From: Anaerolineae bacterium
GTDB taxonomy: Bacteria; Chloroflexota; Anaerolineae; Anaerolineales; UBA4823
Length of the DNA: 64,000 nucleotides
Direction: 5' to 3'
NCBI GenBank assembly: GCA_003327455.1
Contig: QOQU01000002.1
Coordinates: 124,001-188,000, forward strand
A program made the translations under genes and the position numbers. Numbering within the stretch: position 1 is the stretch's first letter; every line of letters begins with the position of its first letter. Of this stretch, positions 1-8,216 are shown one piece after another. The notes below the pieces were generated by a model. That model had not been told where the DNA came from. It searched no databases and saw only the letters and a program-made list of their open reading frames with translations.

Positions 1-13
1 GGGATAAACGAGG

Positions 14-475
14 ATGAAACCCCGTACAAAAGCGCGCAGCATTGCCTTGCAGGCGCTGTACGAGATCGATCTTACCGGTCATCCCTCCGAATGGGTTTGG
101 ACAAACCGTTTAGCCGAAGAGAACCTGGATCAAAAGCAAGCCGAATTCGCTTATCAGATCATAACCGGTGTTGCTCCATTGATGAATCTTCTCGATGATT
201 TTTTAGCTGAACATGCTCCAGAATGGCCAATGGATCAAATTGCCACGATAGACCGCAATATTTTACGGATAGCCTTATGGGAAATGGCAGTATATGGCAA
301 AACGCCACTCAAAGTGGTTATAAACGAAGCCGTCGAATTGGCAAAAGAGTTTGGCTCAGAGAGTTCACCCCGTTTTATCAACGGCGTTTTGGGAAGCCTG
401 GCTTTGCGAAAAAATGAGATTCAACTGGCGTTGAAAAAAGCAATTGCCTCATTCTCGACGAGTCATTCAGCATAG
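14..475 (+). CDS. nusB: Transcription antitermination factor NusB
   Basis: This 153-residue protein has the length and all-helical character of NusB. The N-terminus carries the family's R-x-x-A-x-x-A-L-Y-E pattern (residues 7-17), and the C-terminal half has the expected [11 protein letters not shown] and FINGVLG motifs. NusB pairs with NusE (S10) and binds boxA RNA to support antitermination on rRNA operons. The ATG at 14 follows an AACGAGG ribosome-binding site, so the gene is complete although its promoter lies outside the window. tatA starts 14 bases after its stop, which suggests co-transcription. Confidence 0.93.
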   Translation: MKPRTKARSIALQALYEIDLTGHPSEWVWTNRLAEENLDQKQAEFAYQIITGVAPLMNLLDDFLAEHAPEWPMDQIATIDRNILRIALWEMAVYGKTPLKVVINEAVELAKEFGSESSPRFINGVLGSLALRKNEIQLALKKAIASFSTSHSA

Positions 476-489
476 TCCTGCCTTTTGCA

Positions 490-891
490 ATGGAAATCTT
501 TAGCATCGGCCCCCTTGAATTATTTTTTATTCTCCTGATCGCCCTGATCGTTCTCGGCCCTCAGGATATGATCAAAACCGGGCGAACAATCGGCCGTTTT
601 CTTAACAAACTCGTTCGCTCTTCCACGTGGAAAACCATTCAACGCACAACGCAGGAATTGAGACAATTACCAACGTACCTTATGCGCGAAGCTAACCTCG
701 AAGAAGCCATCAAAGACCTCCCCACATCTGAAATGATAAAACAAGAAACTGGCCTGGACGAAATTAAATCAACGCTGACTCAAACCAATCAGGACCTTTC
801 CGACTGGCTTAAACCGCCATCGCTTAAGTCAGATTCTTCCCCCGAAGCAGGAGAAAATCCACATCCCGATAACGAACCTCCTAAAAATTAG
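490..891 (+). CDS. tatA: Sec-independent translocase subunit TatA/TatB
   Basis: A 133-residue protein with one N-terminal membrane helix (about residues 5-22) preceded by the Gly-Pro-x-Glu-Leu pattern and followed by LGPQDM. An amphipathic helix and a hydrophilic, proline-rich tail come next, the standard TatA/TatB topology. It works with TatC to export folded proteins carrying twin-arginine signals. The length and the glutamate after GP lean towards TatB, but many bacteria use one TatA-type protein for both roles, so the A/B assignment is open. tatC begins 8 bases downstream, which supports a Tat operon. Confidence 0.88.
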   Translation: MEIFSIGPLELFFILLIALIVLGPQDMIKTGRTIGRFLNKLVRSSTWKTIQRTTQELRQLPTYLMREANLEEAIKDLPTSEMIKQETGLDEIKSTLTQTNQDLSDWLKPPSLKSDSSPEAGENPHPDNEPPKN

Positions 892-899
892 TTAGTTCT

Positions 900-1790
900 A
901 TGCGAAAGCTCCTCGAAAACATCTGGTTTCTCATTAAGCTACCCTTCTTGATTTTGCGCTGGATTGTTCGTCAATTGCTCCATTGGTGGAGAAACACCTT
1001 TCAGACAATCCACTTCCTTTTAACCGAAGAGGAAGAAGACTTACCCATCGAAGAAACGCTCACCAAAACGATCCAGAACCCTAGCGGTATCTTCGAACAC
1101 ATCAATGACTTGCGGAAACATATCTTTCGGGCGTTAATCTTCCTGCTTATCACGACCTCGATTTCATTTATCTACACCGCTCAAATTATTGATTTCCTGG
1201 CAAAACCCGTTGGAGGATTACAAAAGCTGGTAGCTATTGATGTAACCGAACCAATTGGCGTTTTTATGCGGGTTGCCCTATTGACAGGATTCACCATTGC
1301 ACTTCCTTATATCATCTTTGAGTTGTGGCTTTTCGTTGCGCCGGGGCTCAAAAAACGCACTCGATTTGGCAGTTTAGTTACTATCCCCGTTGCCACAGCG
1401 CTGTTTTTCAGCGGTATGGCTTTTGCCTATTTCATTCTTTTACCGGTAGGAATCCCTTGGTTAACTCAAGTTATGGGCATTCGTACCGAAGTGCGTCCTT
1501 CAAGTTATGTGCAATTCGTTACGACCGTCTTATTCTGGATCGGGTTAGCTTTTGAGTTTCCGCTGATCATTTATTTTCTCGCCCTTGTCGGTCTGGTGCG
1601 CGCCAAAGCTTTGTTAGATCAATGGCGATTTGCGGTAGTGATCATTGCTATCCTAGCGGCTACGATCACCCCAACCGTTGATCCGATTAACATGAGCCTG
1701 GTGATGCTCCCGATGATTACCCTGTATTTTATCAGCATTGGATTAGCCAGTATCGCCGAGCGGACTCGCCGGAAACAATCTGAAGCCTGA
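900..1790 (+). CDS. tatC: Sec-independent translocase subunit TatC
   Basis: A 296-residue polytopic membrane protein with about six hydrophobic segments between residues 75 and 285. The conserved H-I-x-D-L-R segment before the first helix (about residue 66) is the TatC signature for twin-arginine signal recognition, and the first periplasmic loop and F-E-x-P-L-I-I-Y segment also match. The cytoplasmic N-terminal extension of about 65 residues is longer than in Escherichia coli TatC and contains its own hydrophobic patch and acidic stretch. The gene follows tatA by 8 bases. The two should form the receptor and pore of the Tat system. Confidence 0.93.
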   Translation: MRKLLENIWFLIKLPFLILRWIVRQLLHWWRNTFQTIHFLLTEEEEDLPIEETLTKTIQNPSGIFEHINDLRKHIFRALIFLLITTSISFIYTAQIIDFLAKPVGGLQKLVAIDVTEPIGVFMRVALLTGFTIALPYIIFELWLFVAPGLKKRTRFGSLVTIPVATALFFSGMAFAYFILLPVGIPWLTQVMGIRTEVRPSSYVQFVTTVLFWIGLAFEFPLIIYFLALVGLVRAKALLDQWRFAVVIIAILAATITPTVDPINMSLVMLPMITLYFISIGLASIAERTRRKQSEA

Positions 1791-1934
1791 TATTTCATCC
1801 TCATTTCCTTTCGCTTGACTGAAGTTATAATTCTATAAAGGGTTTAACTCAGCTGCGCCGTTCAAGCTGACCTTTGCCGTTTCAAGCCAGCTCCATTTTG
1901 ACTTTGTTATCGTAAAACTACATAAGGAGGAAAC

Positions 1935-3089
1935 ATGGAAAAAGAAGTGGCCATAGTCGGCATTGGCTGGGAGGGTTTCCAACCGACTTCATCTCATTAT
2001 TCCTACAAGGAAATGATCTACCAGGCCGCCAAAAAAGCTTACCACGATGCTAATGTTGATCCCAGAAAAGATATCCAGAGTTTTGTTACCGTCGCTGAAG
2101 ATTTTATCGAAGGCACAAGTATCTTCGACGAGTACACCCCGGATCAGTTAGGTGCAGCCTTAAAACCGATGCACACCATCACTGGCGATGGGCTACATGG
2201 TTTGATCACGGCTTATCTGATGATCCGCAGTGGAATCTGTCAAATTGCCGCCGTTGAAGCTCACTCCAAAGCATCCAATGTTAAGACCTTACCTCACATC
2301 ACACATTATGCCCTCGATCCGTTTCTCAATCGGCCGTTTGAGTTTCACCCCGATTTCATCGCCGGATTAGAGATGACTCGTTTTCTGCATGAAAGCCGCT
2401 TGACCGCAGAAGATTGTGCTCTGGTTGTCCAGAAGAATCGGCGCAACGCGCTCGATAACCCTTTTGCACCTTATGGTTGTGACTATCATCTAAGCGAGAT
2501 CCAAGACAGTAACCCGGTTGCATATCCACTTTTAGAAAGCCACATTGCGCAACCCGCAGATGGAGCCATTGTGATTGTGCTGGCAAAGGGAGAGATCGCC
2601 GCATCATTGAGTAAAAAACCCGTGTGGATCAATGGTGTTGGTTGGTGCAATGACGCTTACAATCTTGAATATCGAGATTGGGGCGACCTTCCCTATGTCA
2701 CCCAAGCAGCTCAAATGGCATATCGGCAGGCGAACATTCAAACCCCTGCAAAGAAAGTCAATTTTGCCGAAATTGACGATTTATATGCATATCGAGAATT
2801 AATGAGCCTGCCAGCCCTTGGTTTAATCCCCAAAAGTGAACTTTCTGACGCAATCAGAAGCGGTAAATTATGTCCACAAGGTGATTTACCAGTAAATATC
2901 TCTGGTGGAAGCCTCGGTATGGGGAATTTACTCGAAGCAAATGGCTGTGCCAGGCTGATCGAAGCTGTCTTGCAATTGCGCGGTGAAGCGGGTAAATCGC
3001 AAATTGTTAACCCGCACATCGGACTTGTCCAAAGCTGGCGTGGAATTCCGACGACCAGTACAGCCGTTGTGATTTTAGCCGCTTCATAA
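1935..3089 (+). CDS. Thiolase-fold protein lacking the catalytic Cys and His (subunit 1)
   Basis: A 384-residue member of the SCP-x/acetyl-CoA acetyltransferase-like thiolase group. The ATG follows a strong AAGGAGG site. Aligning by eye with SCP2 thiolase, the nucleophilic Cys position (NCSTG in the human enzyme) is TGDG here, around residue 92. The usual GHP motif is GN in SGGSLGMGN, around residue 325. Both canonical Claisen residues are therefore absent. It is followed at 16 bases by a second thiolase-like gene and then two DUF35 genes. Thiolase-like proteins without the Cys that pair with DUF35 proteins include the Ltp2-type retro-aldolases of steroid side-chain degradation, so an aldolase or lyase on an acyl-CoA is plausible. 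The substrate is unknown. Confidence 0.8.
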   Translation: MEKEVAIVGIGWEGFQPTSSHYSYKEMIYQAAKKAYHDANVDPRKDIQSFVTVAEDFIEGTSIFDEYTPDQLGAALKPMHTITGDGLHGLITAYLMIRSGICQIAAVEAHSKASNVKTLPHITHYALDPFLNRPFEFHPDFIAGLEMTRFLHESRLTAEDCALVVQKNRRNALDNPFAPYGCDYHLSEIQDSNPVAYPLLESHIAQPADGAIVIVLAKGEIAASLSKKPVWINGVGWCNDAYNLEYRDWGDLPYVTQAAQMAYRQANIQTPAKKVNFAEIDDLYAYRELMSLPALGLIPKSELSDAIRSGKLCPQGDLPVNISGGSLGMGNLLEANGCARLIEAVLQLRGEAGKSQIVNPHIGLVQSWRGIPTTSTAVVILAAS

Positions 3090-3105
3090 CTCAGGAGGAT
3101 TAAAG

Positions 3106-4272
3106 ATGAACTTGCGTAAAGTTGCTGTTGTTGGCGCAGGAATGACGCAATTTGTGCGGCGCGCCAAAGAAACACCCCAAGAACTGGCTTTCAAAGCAGT
3201 GCGGGCAGCCCTGGATTCCTGCGAATTAACCCTCGATGATATTGATGCCGTTTGCCTTGGAACTGCGCCTGATTCCTTCGATGGTATTCACATGAACGGC
3301 GAAGCATTAAGTCAGGGTGCAGGCGCTTTCCGTAAACCTTATATGCGCTCGTATGTCGGTGGCGGCACAGGGGTTTTTGTTCCCATTCAAGGCTGGTATC
3401 ATGTCGCCAGTGGCTTATTTGATGTTGTTTTGGTAGTCGCAGAAGAGAAAATGTCTTCCTATTACCCTCACGCTCAGGCAGCCTTCCTGACCATTTTTGA
3501 TCATACCATTGAACGGCCATTAAAACCCAATTTGTTGTGGATTTTTGCGCTCGAAATGAATCGTTACATGACCACCTATGGGCTATCGAAAGCCGACATT
3601 GCCCGTGTTTCGGTCTTACATAAGCGCAATGCCGCCGATCATCCCTGTGCTTTACTTGGCGATGCAACCATCACCGTAGAAGATGTTCTACAATCTGAAA
3701 CGCTCGCATGGCCTGTACAGCGGTTAGATGTCAGCCCAGTCTCAGATGGTGCCGTTGCGCTGGTTCTGGCTTCAGAACACGTGGCGCGCAGAATCACCGA
3801 TAAACCGGTATGGATCGAAGGCGTGGGCTGGTGTTTGGACACCGCCTATTGGACGAATCGCGATCTGGCTTATCCTCGCTATGTTGAAGTGGCAGCCAAA
3901 ATGGCGTATGCAATGGCAGGAATAAAGGAACCTCGCAAAGAAATTCACATTGCCGAGCCTTACGATCCATTTGACTATAAAGCCCTTCACCATCTCGAAG
4001 GACTACAATTGGCAGAGCGTGGCAGGGCAATCGAATTGTATCTCAACGGTGATGCAGAAAGAACGGGTAATTTGCCCATTTGCCCATCAGGCGGCCTTTT
4101 GGGAGTTGGTAATCCAATTGCCGCAGCCGGCTTGATGAAAGTCGCTGAACTCTTCTGGCAATTACGCGGCGAAGCAGGCAAACGCCAGGTGCCAGGCAAC
4201 CCCAGGCGAGGTTTGGCACAAGCCTGGGGAGATCTAATGCAAGTTGGTACGGTAATCATTCTTGGCCGATAA
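3106..4272 (+). CDS. Thiolase-fold protein lacking the catalytic Cys and His (subunit 2)
   Basis: A 388-residue paralogue of the preceding gene, with an AGGAGG site before its ATG. It begins with the thiolase-like VAVVGAGMTQFVRR strand-loop. The nucleophile region reads VGGGTG (around residue 84), with Gly where Cys is expected, and the C-terminal catalytic His is replaced by Asn in GVGNP (around residue 330). The fold markers otherwise remain, such as VLVVAEEKM and GLAQAWG. Two divergent copies side by side suggest a heteromeric complex. The two DUF35 genes that follow probably supply CoA-binding partners, as in ChsH2/Ltp2 or archaeal thiolase complexes. It may also be non-catalytic. Confidence 0.8.
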   Translation: MNLRKVAVVGAGMTQFVRRAKETPQELAFKAVRAALDSCELTLDDIDAVCLGTAPDSFDGIHMNGEALSQGAGAFRKPYMRSYVGGGTGVFVPIQGWYHVASGLFDVVLVVAEEKMSSYYPHAQAAFLTIFDHTIERPLKPNLLWIFALEMNRYMTTYGLSKADIARVSVLHKRNAADHPCALLGDATITVEDVLQSETLAWPVQRLDVSPVSDGAVALVLASEHVARRITDKPVWIEGVGWCLDTAYWTNRDLAYPRYVEVAAKMAYAMAGIKEPRKEIHIAEPYDPFDYKALHHLEGLQLAERGRAIELYLNGDAERTGNLPICPSGGLLGVGNPIAAAGLMKVAELFWQLRGEAGKRQVPGNPRRGLAQAWGDLMQVGTVIILGR

Positions 4273-4299
4273 TCAATACCAGACAAAGGGAGTATAAAC

Positions 4300-4803
4300 A
4301 TGCAAAAGAATCCTTACGTTAGCCTTATCTCGCTCACCGAAGATGACTTCAATAGTGGGCACGTTTTATTTCGACACGATAAGCTCAATGCAGCCTATGC
4401 CTGGGATACAGGTATCGCCATCGGAGTTTTTCTGGGTGGTTTGAAGGCAGGAGTCATTCTCGGTTCGTATTGTGCTAACTGTCGAAAAACAGTCACACCA
4501 CCCCGCATCTTTTGTGAATGGTGCTTCCGCCCAATGCAACGATTTGTTAAACTCTCTGATACTGGCATTGTCAATACCTTCTCGATTTGTTACGTCACCT
4601 GGGATGTAAAGCGCATCAGTGAACCCGAAATCCCCGCCGTGATCGAGATCGATGGCGCTTCACCTGGACATGGCTTTCTGCATAAACTGGGCGAAATTTC
4701 CCCTGAAGAAGTACACATCGGGATGAGAGTGCAGGCAGTCTGGAAACCACCTGAAGAACGCTGCGGTAGTATTACAGACATTCTATATTTCCGTAAGGTA
4801 TAA
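4300..4803 (+). CDS. DUF35 Zn-ribbon/OB-fold acyl-CoA-associated protein (1)
   Basis: A 167-residue protein with a rubredoxin-like Zn ribbon, C-x2-C at YCANC and C-x2-C at FCEWC (about residues 61-79), followed by a predicted OB-fold beta domain ending in RCGSITDI. This is the DUF35/DUF35_N architecture. These proteins bind acyl-CoA and dock on thiolase-fold enzymes. The N-terminal 55 residues are longer than in the minimal family. It lies 27 bases after the second thiolase-like gene and is separated from a second DUF35 gene by only 12 bases, so all four genes should form one transcript. Confidence 0.85.
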   Translation: MQKNPYVSLISLTEDDFNSGHVLFRHDKLNAAYAWDTGIAIGVFLGGLKAGVILGSYCANCRKTVTPPRIFCEWCFRPMQRFVKLSDTGIVNTFSICYVTWDVKRISEPEIPAVIEIDGASPGHGFLHKLGEISPEEVHIGMRVQAVWKPPEERCGSITDILYFRKV

Positions 4804-4815
4804 GGAGGGCATGGG

Positions 4816-5289
4816 ATGTTTGCTAACAGTTCCTTTCATTTTGATGTTCCCTCGCATTGGGTTGGCGATCTACCTGTAACCAGTCGCTACACGGCTGGCA
4901 TCGCCCTGGAAAAGTTTTTTATTGCTCTAAAAGAAGAAGGAACGTTTTATGGTGCACGCTGTCCTGCCTGTTCCAAAACCTATGTACCGCTTACACTTTT
5001 TTGCCCAATATGTTTAGCAGAACTGCATGATTTGGTCGATGTTGGGCTTCAAGGTGAGATTCATACTTATACAATCCTCTATAAAAATCTAGACGGTTCG
5101 CTCATGGAGCATCCCCAAATCATCGCTTTTATCAAAATTGCTGATGGTGGTATCATTCATCGGGTCGATGGAATAGCTCCCGATCAGATTACCATTGGCA
5201 CGCTTGTTGCAGCCGATCTTAAACCAAAAGAAGAGCGCACAGGTTCAATTTTAGATATTCGTGCTTTTAAACCGCTTGTTTTGGAGTAA
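4816..5289 (+). CDS. DUF35 Zn-ribbon/OB-fold acyl-CoA-associated protein (2)
   Basis: A 157-residue DUF35 protein. It has two C-x2-C pairs (CPAC and CPIC, about residues 53-73) forming the Zn ribbon, then an OB-fold with YTILYKNLDGS and the closing RTGSILDIRAF segment. An AAGGAGG site sits upstream of the ATG at 4816. It is the last gene of the four-gene thiolase-like/DUF35 unit. The presence of two different DUF35 proteins and two different thiolase-like proteins suggests one partner for each, although which pairs with which cannot be told from sequence. Confidence 0.85.
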   Translation: MFANSSFHFDVPSHWVGDLPVTSRYTAGIALEKFFIALKEEGTFYGARCPACSKTYVPLTLFCPICLAELHDLVDVGLQGEIHTYTILYKNLDGSLMEHPQIIAFIKIADGGIIHRVDGIAPDQITIGTLVAADLKPKEERTGSILDIRAFKPLVLE

Positions 5290-5341
5290 AAACGGGCAAA
5301 AAACCAAACCAGAATTTTGATCCCCCCAAATTATCTACAAA

Positions 5342-5363
5342 GGATAGGGACATGTCCCTATCC
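5342..5363. repeat. Perfect 22-bp palindrome
   Basis: The left half GGATAGGGACA is the exact reverse complement of the right half TGTCCCTATCC, with no spacer. It contains an ATG at 5352 that opens the longest reading frame of the next gene. It could be an operator for a dimeric regulator or a cruciform/RNA hairpin near the start of the lipoprotein mRNA. There is no T-run after it, so it is not a classical terminator. Confidence 0.6.
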
Positions 5364-5390
5364 GAAATCTTCGATGTGGAAATGATCCTG

Positions 5391-7913
5391 ATGAACCCAT
5401 TATCTTTCAAGAGAATATCTCAAATTTGTTTAATAATCACCCTATGTTTTTTCTTGTATGGTTGCACCTTGAGGGAACTCGATATTTCCAAAATAATCCC
5501 TTCTACCCCTAATCTTCCATCTATAACTTCCAGCGTAGATCGAGAGAGCCGTAACCTTGCCAAAGTAACCTTTCGAGTTCAAGTTCCAGCCAATACACCC
5601 GTTGACCAAAGGATCAGCCTGAAGATAATGGAAGAGGTAACCGGTTTAGCTTTTTATCCCCAGCTCTATCCGATGCAATCCGAAAGTCCACAATATTTTT
5701 CGTACCAGATGGAAGTCCCATTAGGGAGTGTTTTGAAATATCGCTACGTACGTTCTTCCTCAACTGCCGAAATCCAGGAACATATCTCAGATGGACGTCA
5801 GGTGCGCTATCGTATGCTTCATGTGACCGGTGAGATGACGGTTGAGGACGTAGTCAGTCGTTGGACAGATACGCCATTTTCAGGTACAACCGGGAGAATC
5901 AGTGGCGTGGTCTTGAATTCTGGCGATAAACAACCGCTCCCGAACATCTTGATTGTATGCGCTGGCGTACAAACCCTTACCTCATCCGATGGATCATTCT
6001 TAATCGAAGGTTTACCTCCAGGCATCCACAATCTGGTTGCTTATTCCCTGGATGGACAGTATCAAACCTTTCAACAGGGAGCAAGAGTGGCAGCCGATTC
6101 GACAACGCCAGCGACAATTGAAATGCAACCTGCCAGATTAGTCGGGGTTGTCTTCACGGTCAAAGCACCCGCAAATACGATTCCCGCCGTCCCCCTTCGT
6201 TTAGCTGGCAATCTTTATCAACTAGGCAATACTTTTGCGGACTTGCGAGGAGGAGTAAGCACCGTTGCTTCCCGCATGCCTGCCCTATCGCTTCTTCCCG
6301 ATGGACGCTATTCTCTCACCATTGCTCTTCCTGCTGGAGCAGATATCCATTACCTGTACACGCTTGGCGATGGACTCTGGAACACCGAAATCGACGAAAA
6401 TGGCGCGCCCGTTGTTCGCCAATTCATCGTCCCACAAGAAGACACGCTGATCGAAGACACCATTTCAAATTGGACGATGAAGAATTCAGCGCCCATCTCA
6501 TTTGACATCACCGTCCCTGAAGACACCCCCAATGTTGATTTTGTATCGATCCAATTGAAACCAGTATATGGTTGGACAGAACCGATTCCAATGTGGAAAC
6601 TTGGCAACAAGCGTTGGGGATTCATTCTCAATAGTCCACTCATGTTCGCCGAGCGTCTCCATTACCGCTTTTGCCGCAACGACCAATGCGGCAGTGCCGA
6701 TTCGATTGAAACCAGAGGACCAGAGAACAGTGGTTTACCGATCTCTTCTAGCCTATTCTCACAGTCGATCAAGGAGTCTGTGCCTGCCTGGGCATGGCTA
6801 GACCGCTCTCAACAACTGCAGGAGATCGCTACTGCCGAGGTTCAAGCGCGTGAAAACGGCTTTTTTGCTGCCGTTGAATTACAACCCATCTACCACCCTT
6901 CGTATAATGCCCATTATGCCTACATCCTGGACGAGATTCAACAGCTCAATGCCAACTGGCTTATCCTCACCCCAACTTGGACATATACGCGCCTGACACC
7001 TCCAACTTTAGAGTTAATGCCCGGCAATGACCCCTTATGGTTCGATTTACTTCCCTGGATTCGCCAAACTACTGAACGGGGTTTAAACGTCGCCCTCTTT
7101 CCCCAGCCGCGCTTCCTAATGGAACAGTCCGAATGGTGGCAAACAGCTACCCGAGATTTTCCCTGGTGGCAGGTATGGTTTGAACGCTACCGTAATTTTG
7201 CTATCTATCACGCCGACCTTGCTTCAAAAGCAAATGCCAATGCCCTGATTTTAGGCGGCGAGTGGCTCACACCTGCATATCCCAATGGCATCCTCTCCGA
7301 TAGCTCACCATCCCTTGTCCCTGAAGACGCCGAAATGCGCTGGCGATATCTGATACAGGAGCTTCGTAGCCACTTCAATGGTCCAATAATCTGGGCGCTC
7401 ACTATTCGACAAGCAGAACAATCTCCACCAGCTTTTTTAGACTCCGTTGACGCTATCTATCTCCTCTGGTCTGAGCCTTTGGTGAGCGCAGACAACCCCA
7501 ACCCTGCATTAGAAGACATGACGAAAATCGCCGAAAATCGCCTTGACACGGTGGGGAGTTCTCTGCAAACCAGATATAGAAAAGCGATCTTTTTAGGCAT
7601 TTCCTATCCTTCAACCCCCGATGCAATCCTGGGCTGCACGATTGCACCGGCAAGCCGTTGCAAATCCTGGGATGAGCTCGCCCAACCCATATCAGCATCG
7701 GTTGAACCTGATATAGACCTGCAAGCCCAGGTGACGGCATACAATGTTTTATTAAATGTCATCAATAACCGGGGCTGGGTGAGTGGCTTTGTTTCACGCG
7801 GTTTCTATCCCCCAGCAGCTTTGTTGGATGCCTCGACCTCCATTCATGGGAAACCGGCAGCTACTTTGCTGAGCTATTGGTATGAGAAGATTCTCTTTGA
7901 GGCAGAAGAATAA
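5391..7913 (+). CDS. Large lipoprotein with beta-sandwich repeats and a TIM-barrel-like domain
   Basis: I choose the ATG at 5391 because it gives a normal lipoprotein signal: KR at residues 7-8, a hydrophobic core and lipobox LYGC with Cys25. An upstream in-frame ATG at 5352 would add 13 partly acidic residues before the signal. The 840-residue protein should be anchored on the outer face of the cell membrane. Around residues 165-235 it has a carboxypeptidase-regulatory-like beta domain (GRISGVVLNSG, DGSFLIEGLPPG). On both sides are repeated domains of similar type, each ending in an E-D-x-I/V-S-x-W-T pattern and resembling carbohydrate-binding beta sandwiches. The last 340 residues look like a glycoside-hydrolase-type TIM barrel (WLILTPTWTYTR, ALILGGEWLTP). 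A polysaccharide-related role is inferred. The exact family is not recognised. Confidence 0.72.
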   Translation: MNPLSFKRISQICLIITLCFFLYGCTLRELDISKIIPSTPNLPSITSSVDRESRNLAKVTFRVQVPANTPVDQRISLKIMEEVTGLAFYPQLYPMQSESPQYFSYQMEVPLGSVLKYRYVRSSSTAEIQEHISDGRQVRYRMLHVTGEMTVEDVVSRWTDTPFSGTTGRISGVVLNSGDKQPLPNILIVCAGVQTLTSSDGSFLIEGLPPGIHNLVAYSLDGQYQTFQQGARVAADSTTPATIEMQPARLVGVVFTVKAPANTIPAVPLRLAGNLYQLGNTFADLRGGVSTVASRMPALSLLPDGRYSLTIALPAGADIHYLYTLGDGLWNTEIDENGAPVVRQFIVPQEDTLIEDTISNWTMKNSAPISFDITVPEDTPNVDFVSIQLKPVYGWTEPIPMWKLGNKRWGFILNSPLMFAERLHYRFCRNDQCGSADSIETRGPENSGLPISSSLFSQSIKESVPAWAWLDRSQQLQEIATAEVQARENGFFAAVELQPIYHPSYNAHYAYILDEIQQLNANWLILTPTWTYTRLTPPTLELMPGNDPLWFDLLPWIRQTTERGLNVALFPQPRFLMEQSEWWQTATRDFPWWQVWFERYRNFAIYHADLASKANANALILGGEWLTPAYPNGILSDSSPSLVPEDAEMRWRYLIQELRSHFNGPIIWALTIRQAEQSPPAFLDSVDAIYLLWSEPLVSADNPNPALEDMTKIAENRLDTVGSSLQTRYRKAIFLGISYPSTPDAILGCTIAPASRCKSWDELAQPISASVEPDIDLQAQVTAYNVLLNVINNRGWVSGFVSRGFYPPAALLDASTSIHGKPAATLLSYWYEKILFEAEE

Positions 7914-7920
7914 AAAAGAC

Positions 7921-7949
7921 AAGCCCCGAAGGTGGCTTCTTCGGGGCTT
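7921..7949 (-). terminator. Rho-independent terminator of the AOR/moaD-like operon
   Basis: A 10-bp stem (AAGCCCCGAA at 7921-7930 with TTCGGGGCTT at 7940-7949) and 9-base loop lie just after the moaD-like stop on the minus strand. Reading on the minus strand, the stem is followed by a TCTTTTTTAT run. No T-run follows on the plus strand, so it mainly serves the minus-strand genes and separates them from the convergent lipoprotein gene. Confidence 0.8.
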
Positions 7950-7954
7950 GAGAT

Positions 7955-8203
7955 TCACCCACCTGCAATCGCAGGAATTAAGTGGATGATATCCCCATCC
8001 TTGGGGCGGTAATCTAAATCCACATTTTGATGATCAACGACAATTAACGTCCCTTCAGGATCAATCTGTAATCCCAGAGCCTGCAACGCCTGTTCTACCG
8101 ATTGACCACTTTGTATCTTACATTGCAAAGAGGTCACGCGACCAGCAGGAGTCTGAATCTGTAAGGCGGTATGCAATTGGAAGGTCACATTCAGTTTTTT
8201 CAC
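7955..8203 (-). CDS. MoaD/ThiS-family sulfur-carrier-like protein
   Basis: The open frame extends to 8293, but that would overlap the AOR gene. A GTG at 8203 gives an 82-residue protein of normal MoaD/ThiS length, with GGGAAG just before it; a further GTG at 8188 is also possible. It is a beta-grasp ubiquitin-like protein ending in the family's C-terminal Gly-Gly (AIAGG), with the IVVDHQNVDLDYRPKDGDIIHLIP core. In this family the Gly-Gly terminus is adenylated and thiocarboxylated to deliver sulfur to the pyranopterin cofactor. Its place 13 bases after an AOR gene suggests a role in making the tungsten/molybdenum bis-pterin cofactor for that enzyme. Confidence 0.75.
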   Translation of the reverse strand: MKKLNVTFQLHTALQIQTPAGRVTSLQCKIQSGQSVEQALQALGLQIDPEGTLIVVDHQNVDLDYRPKDGDIIHLIPAIAGG

Positions 8204-8216
8204 TTCCCAAAATGAC

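Noticed and set aside
1800..1840. Promoter for the thiolase-like operon (TTGACT and TATAAT-like boxes)
   Set aside because: The spacing between the best boxes is far from 16-18 bases.
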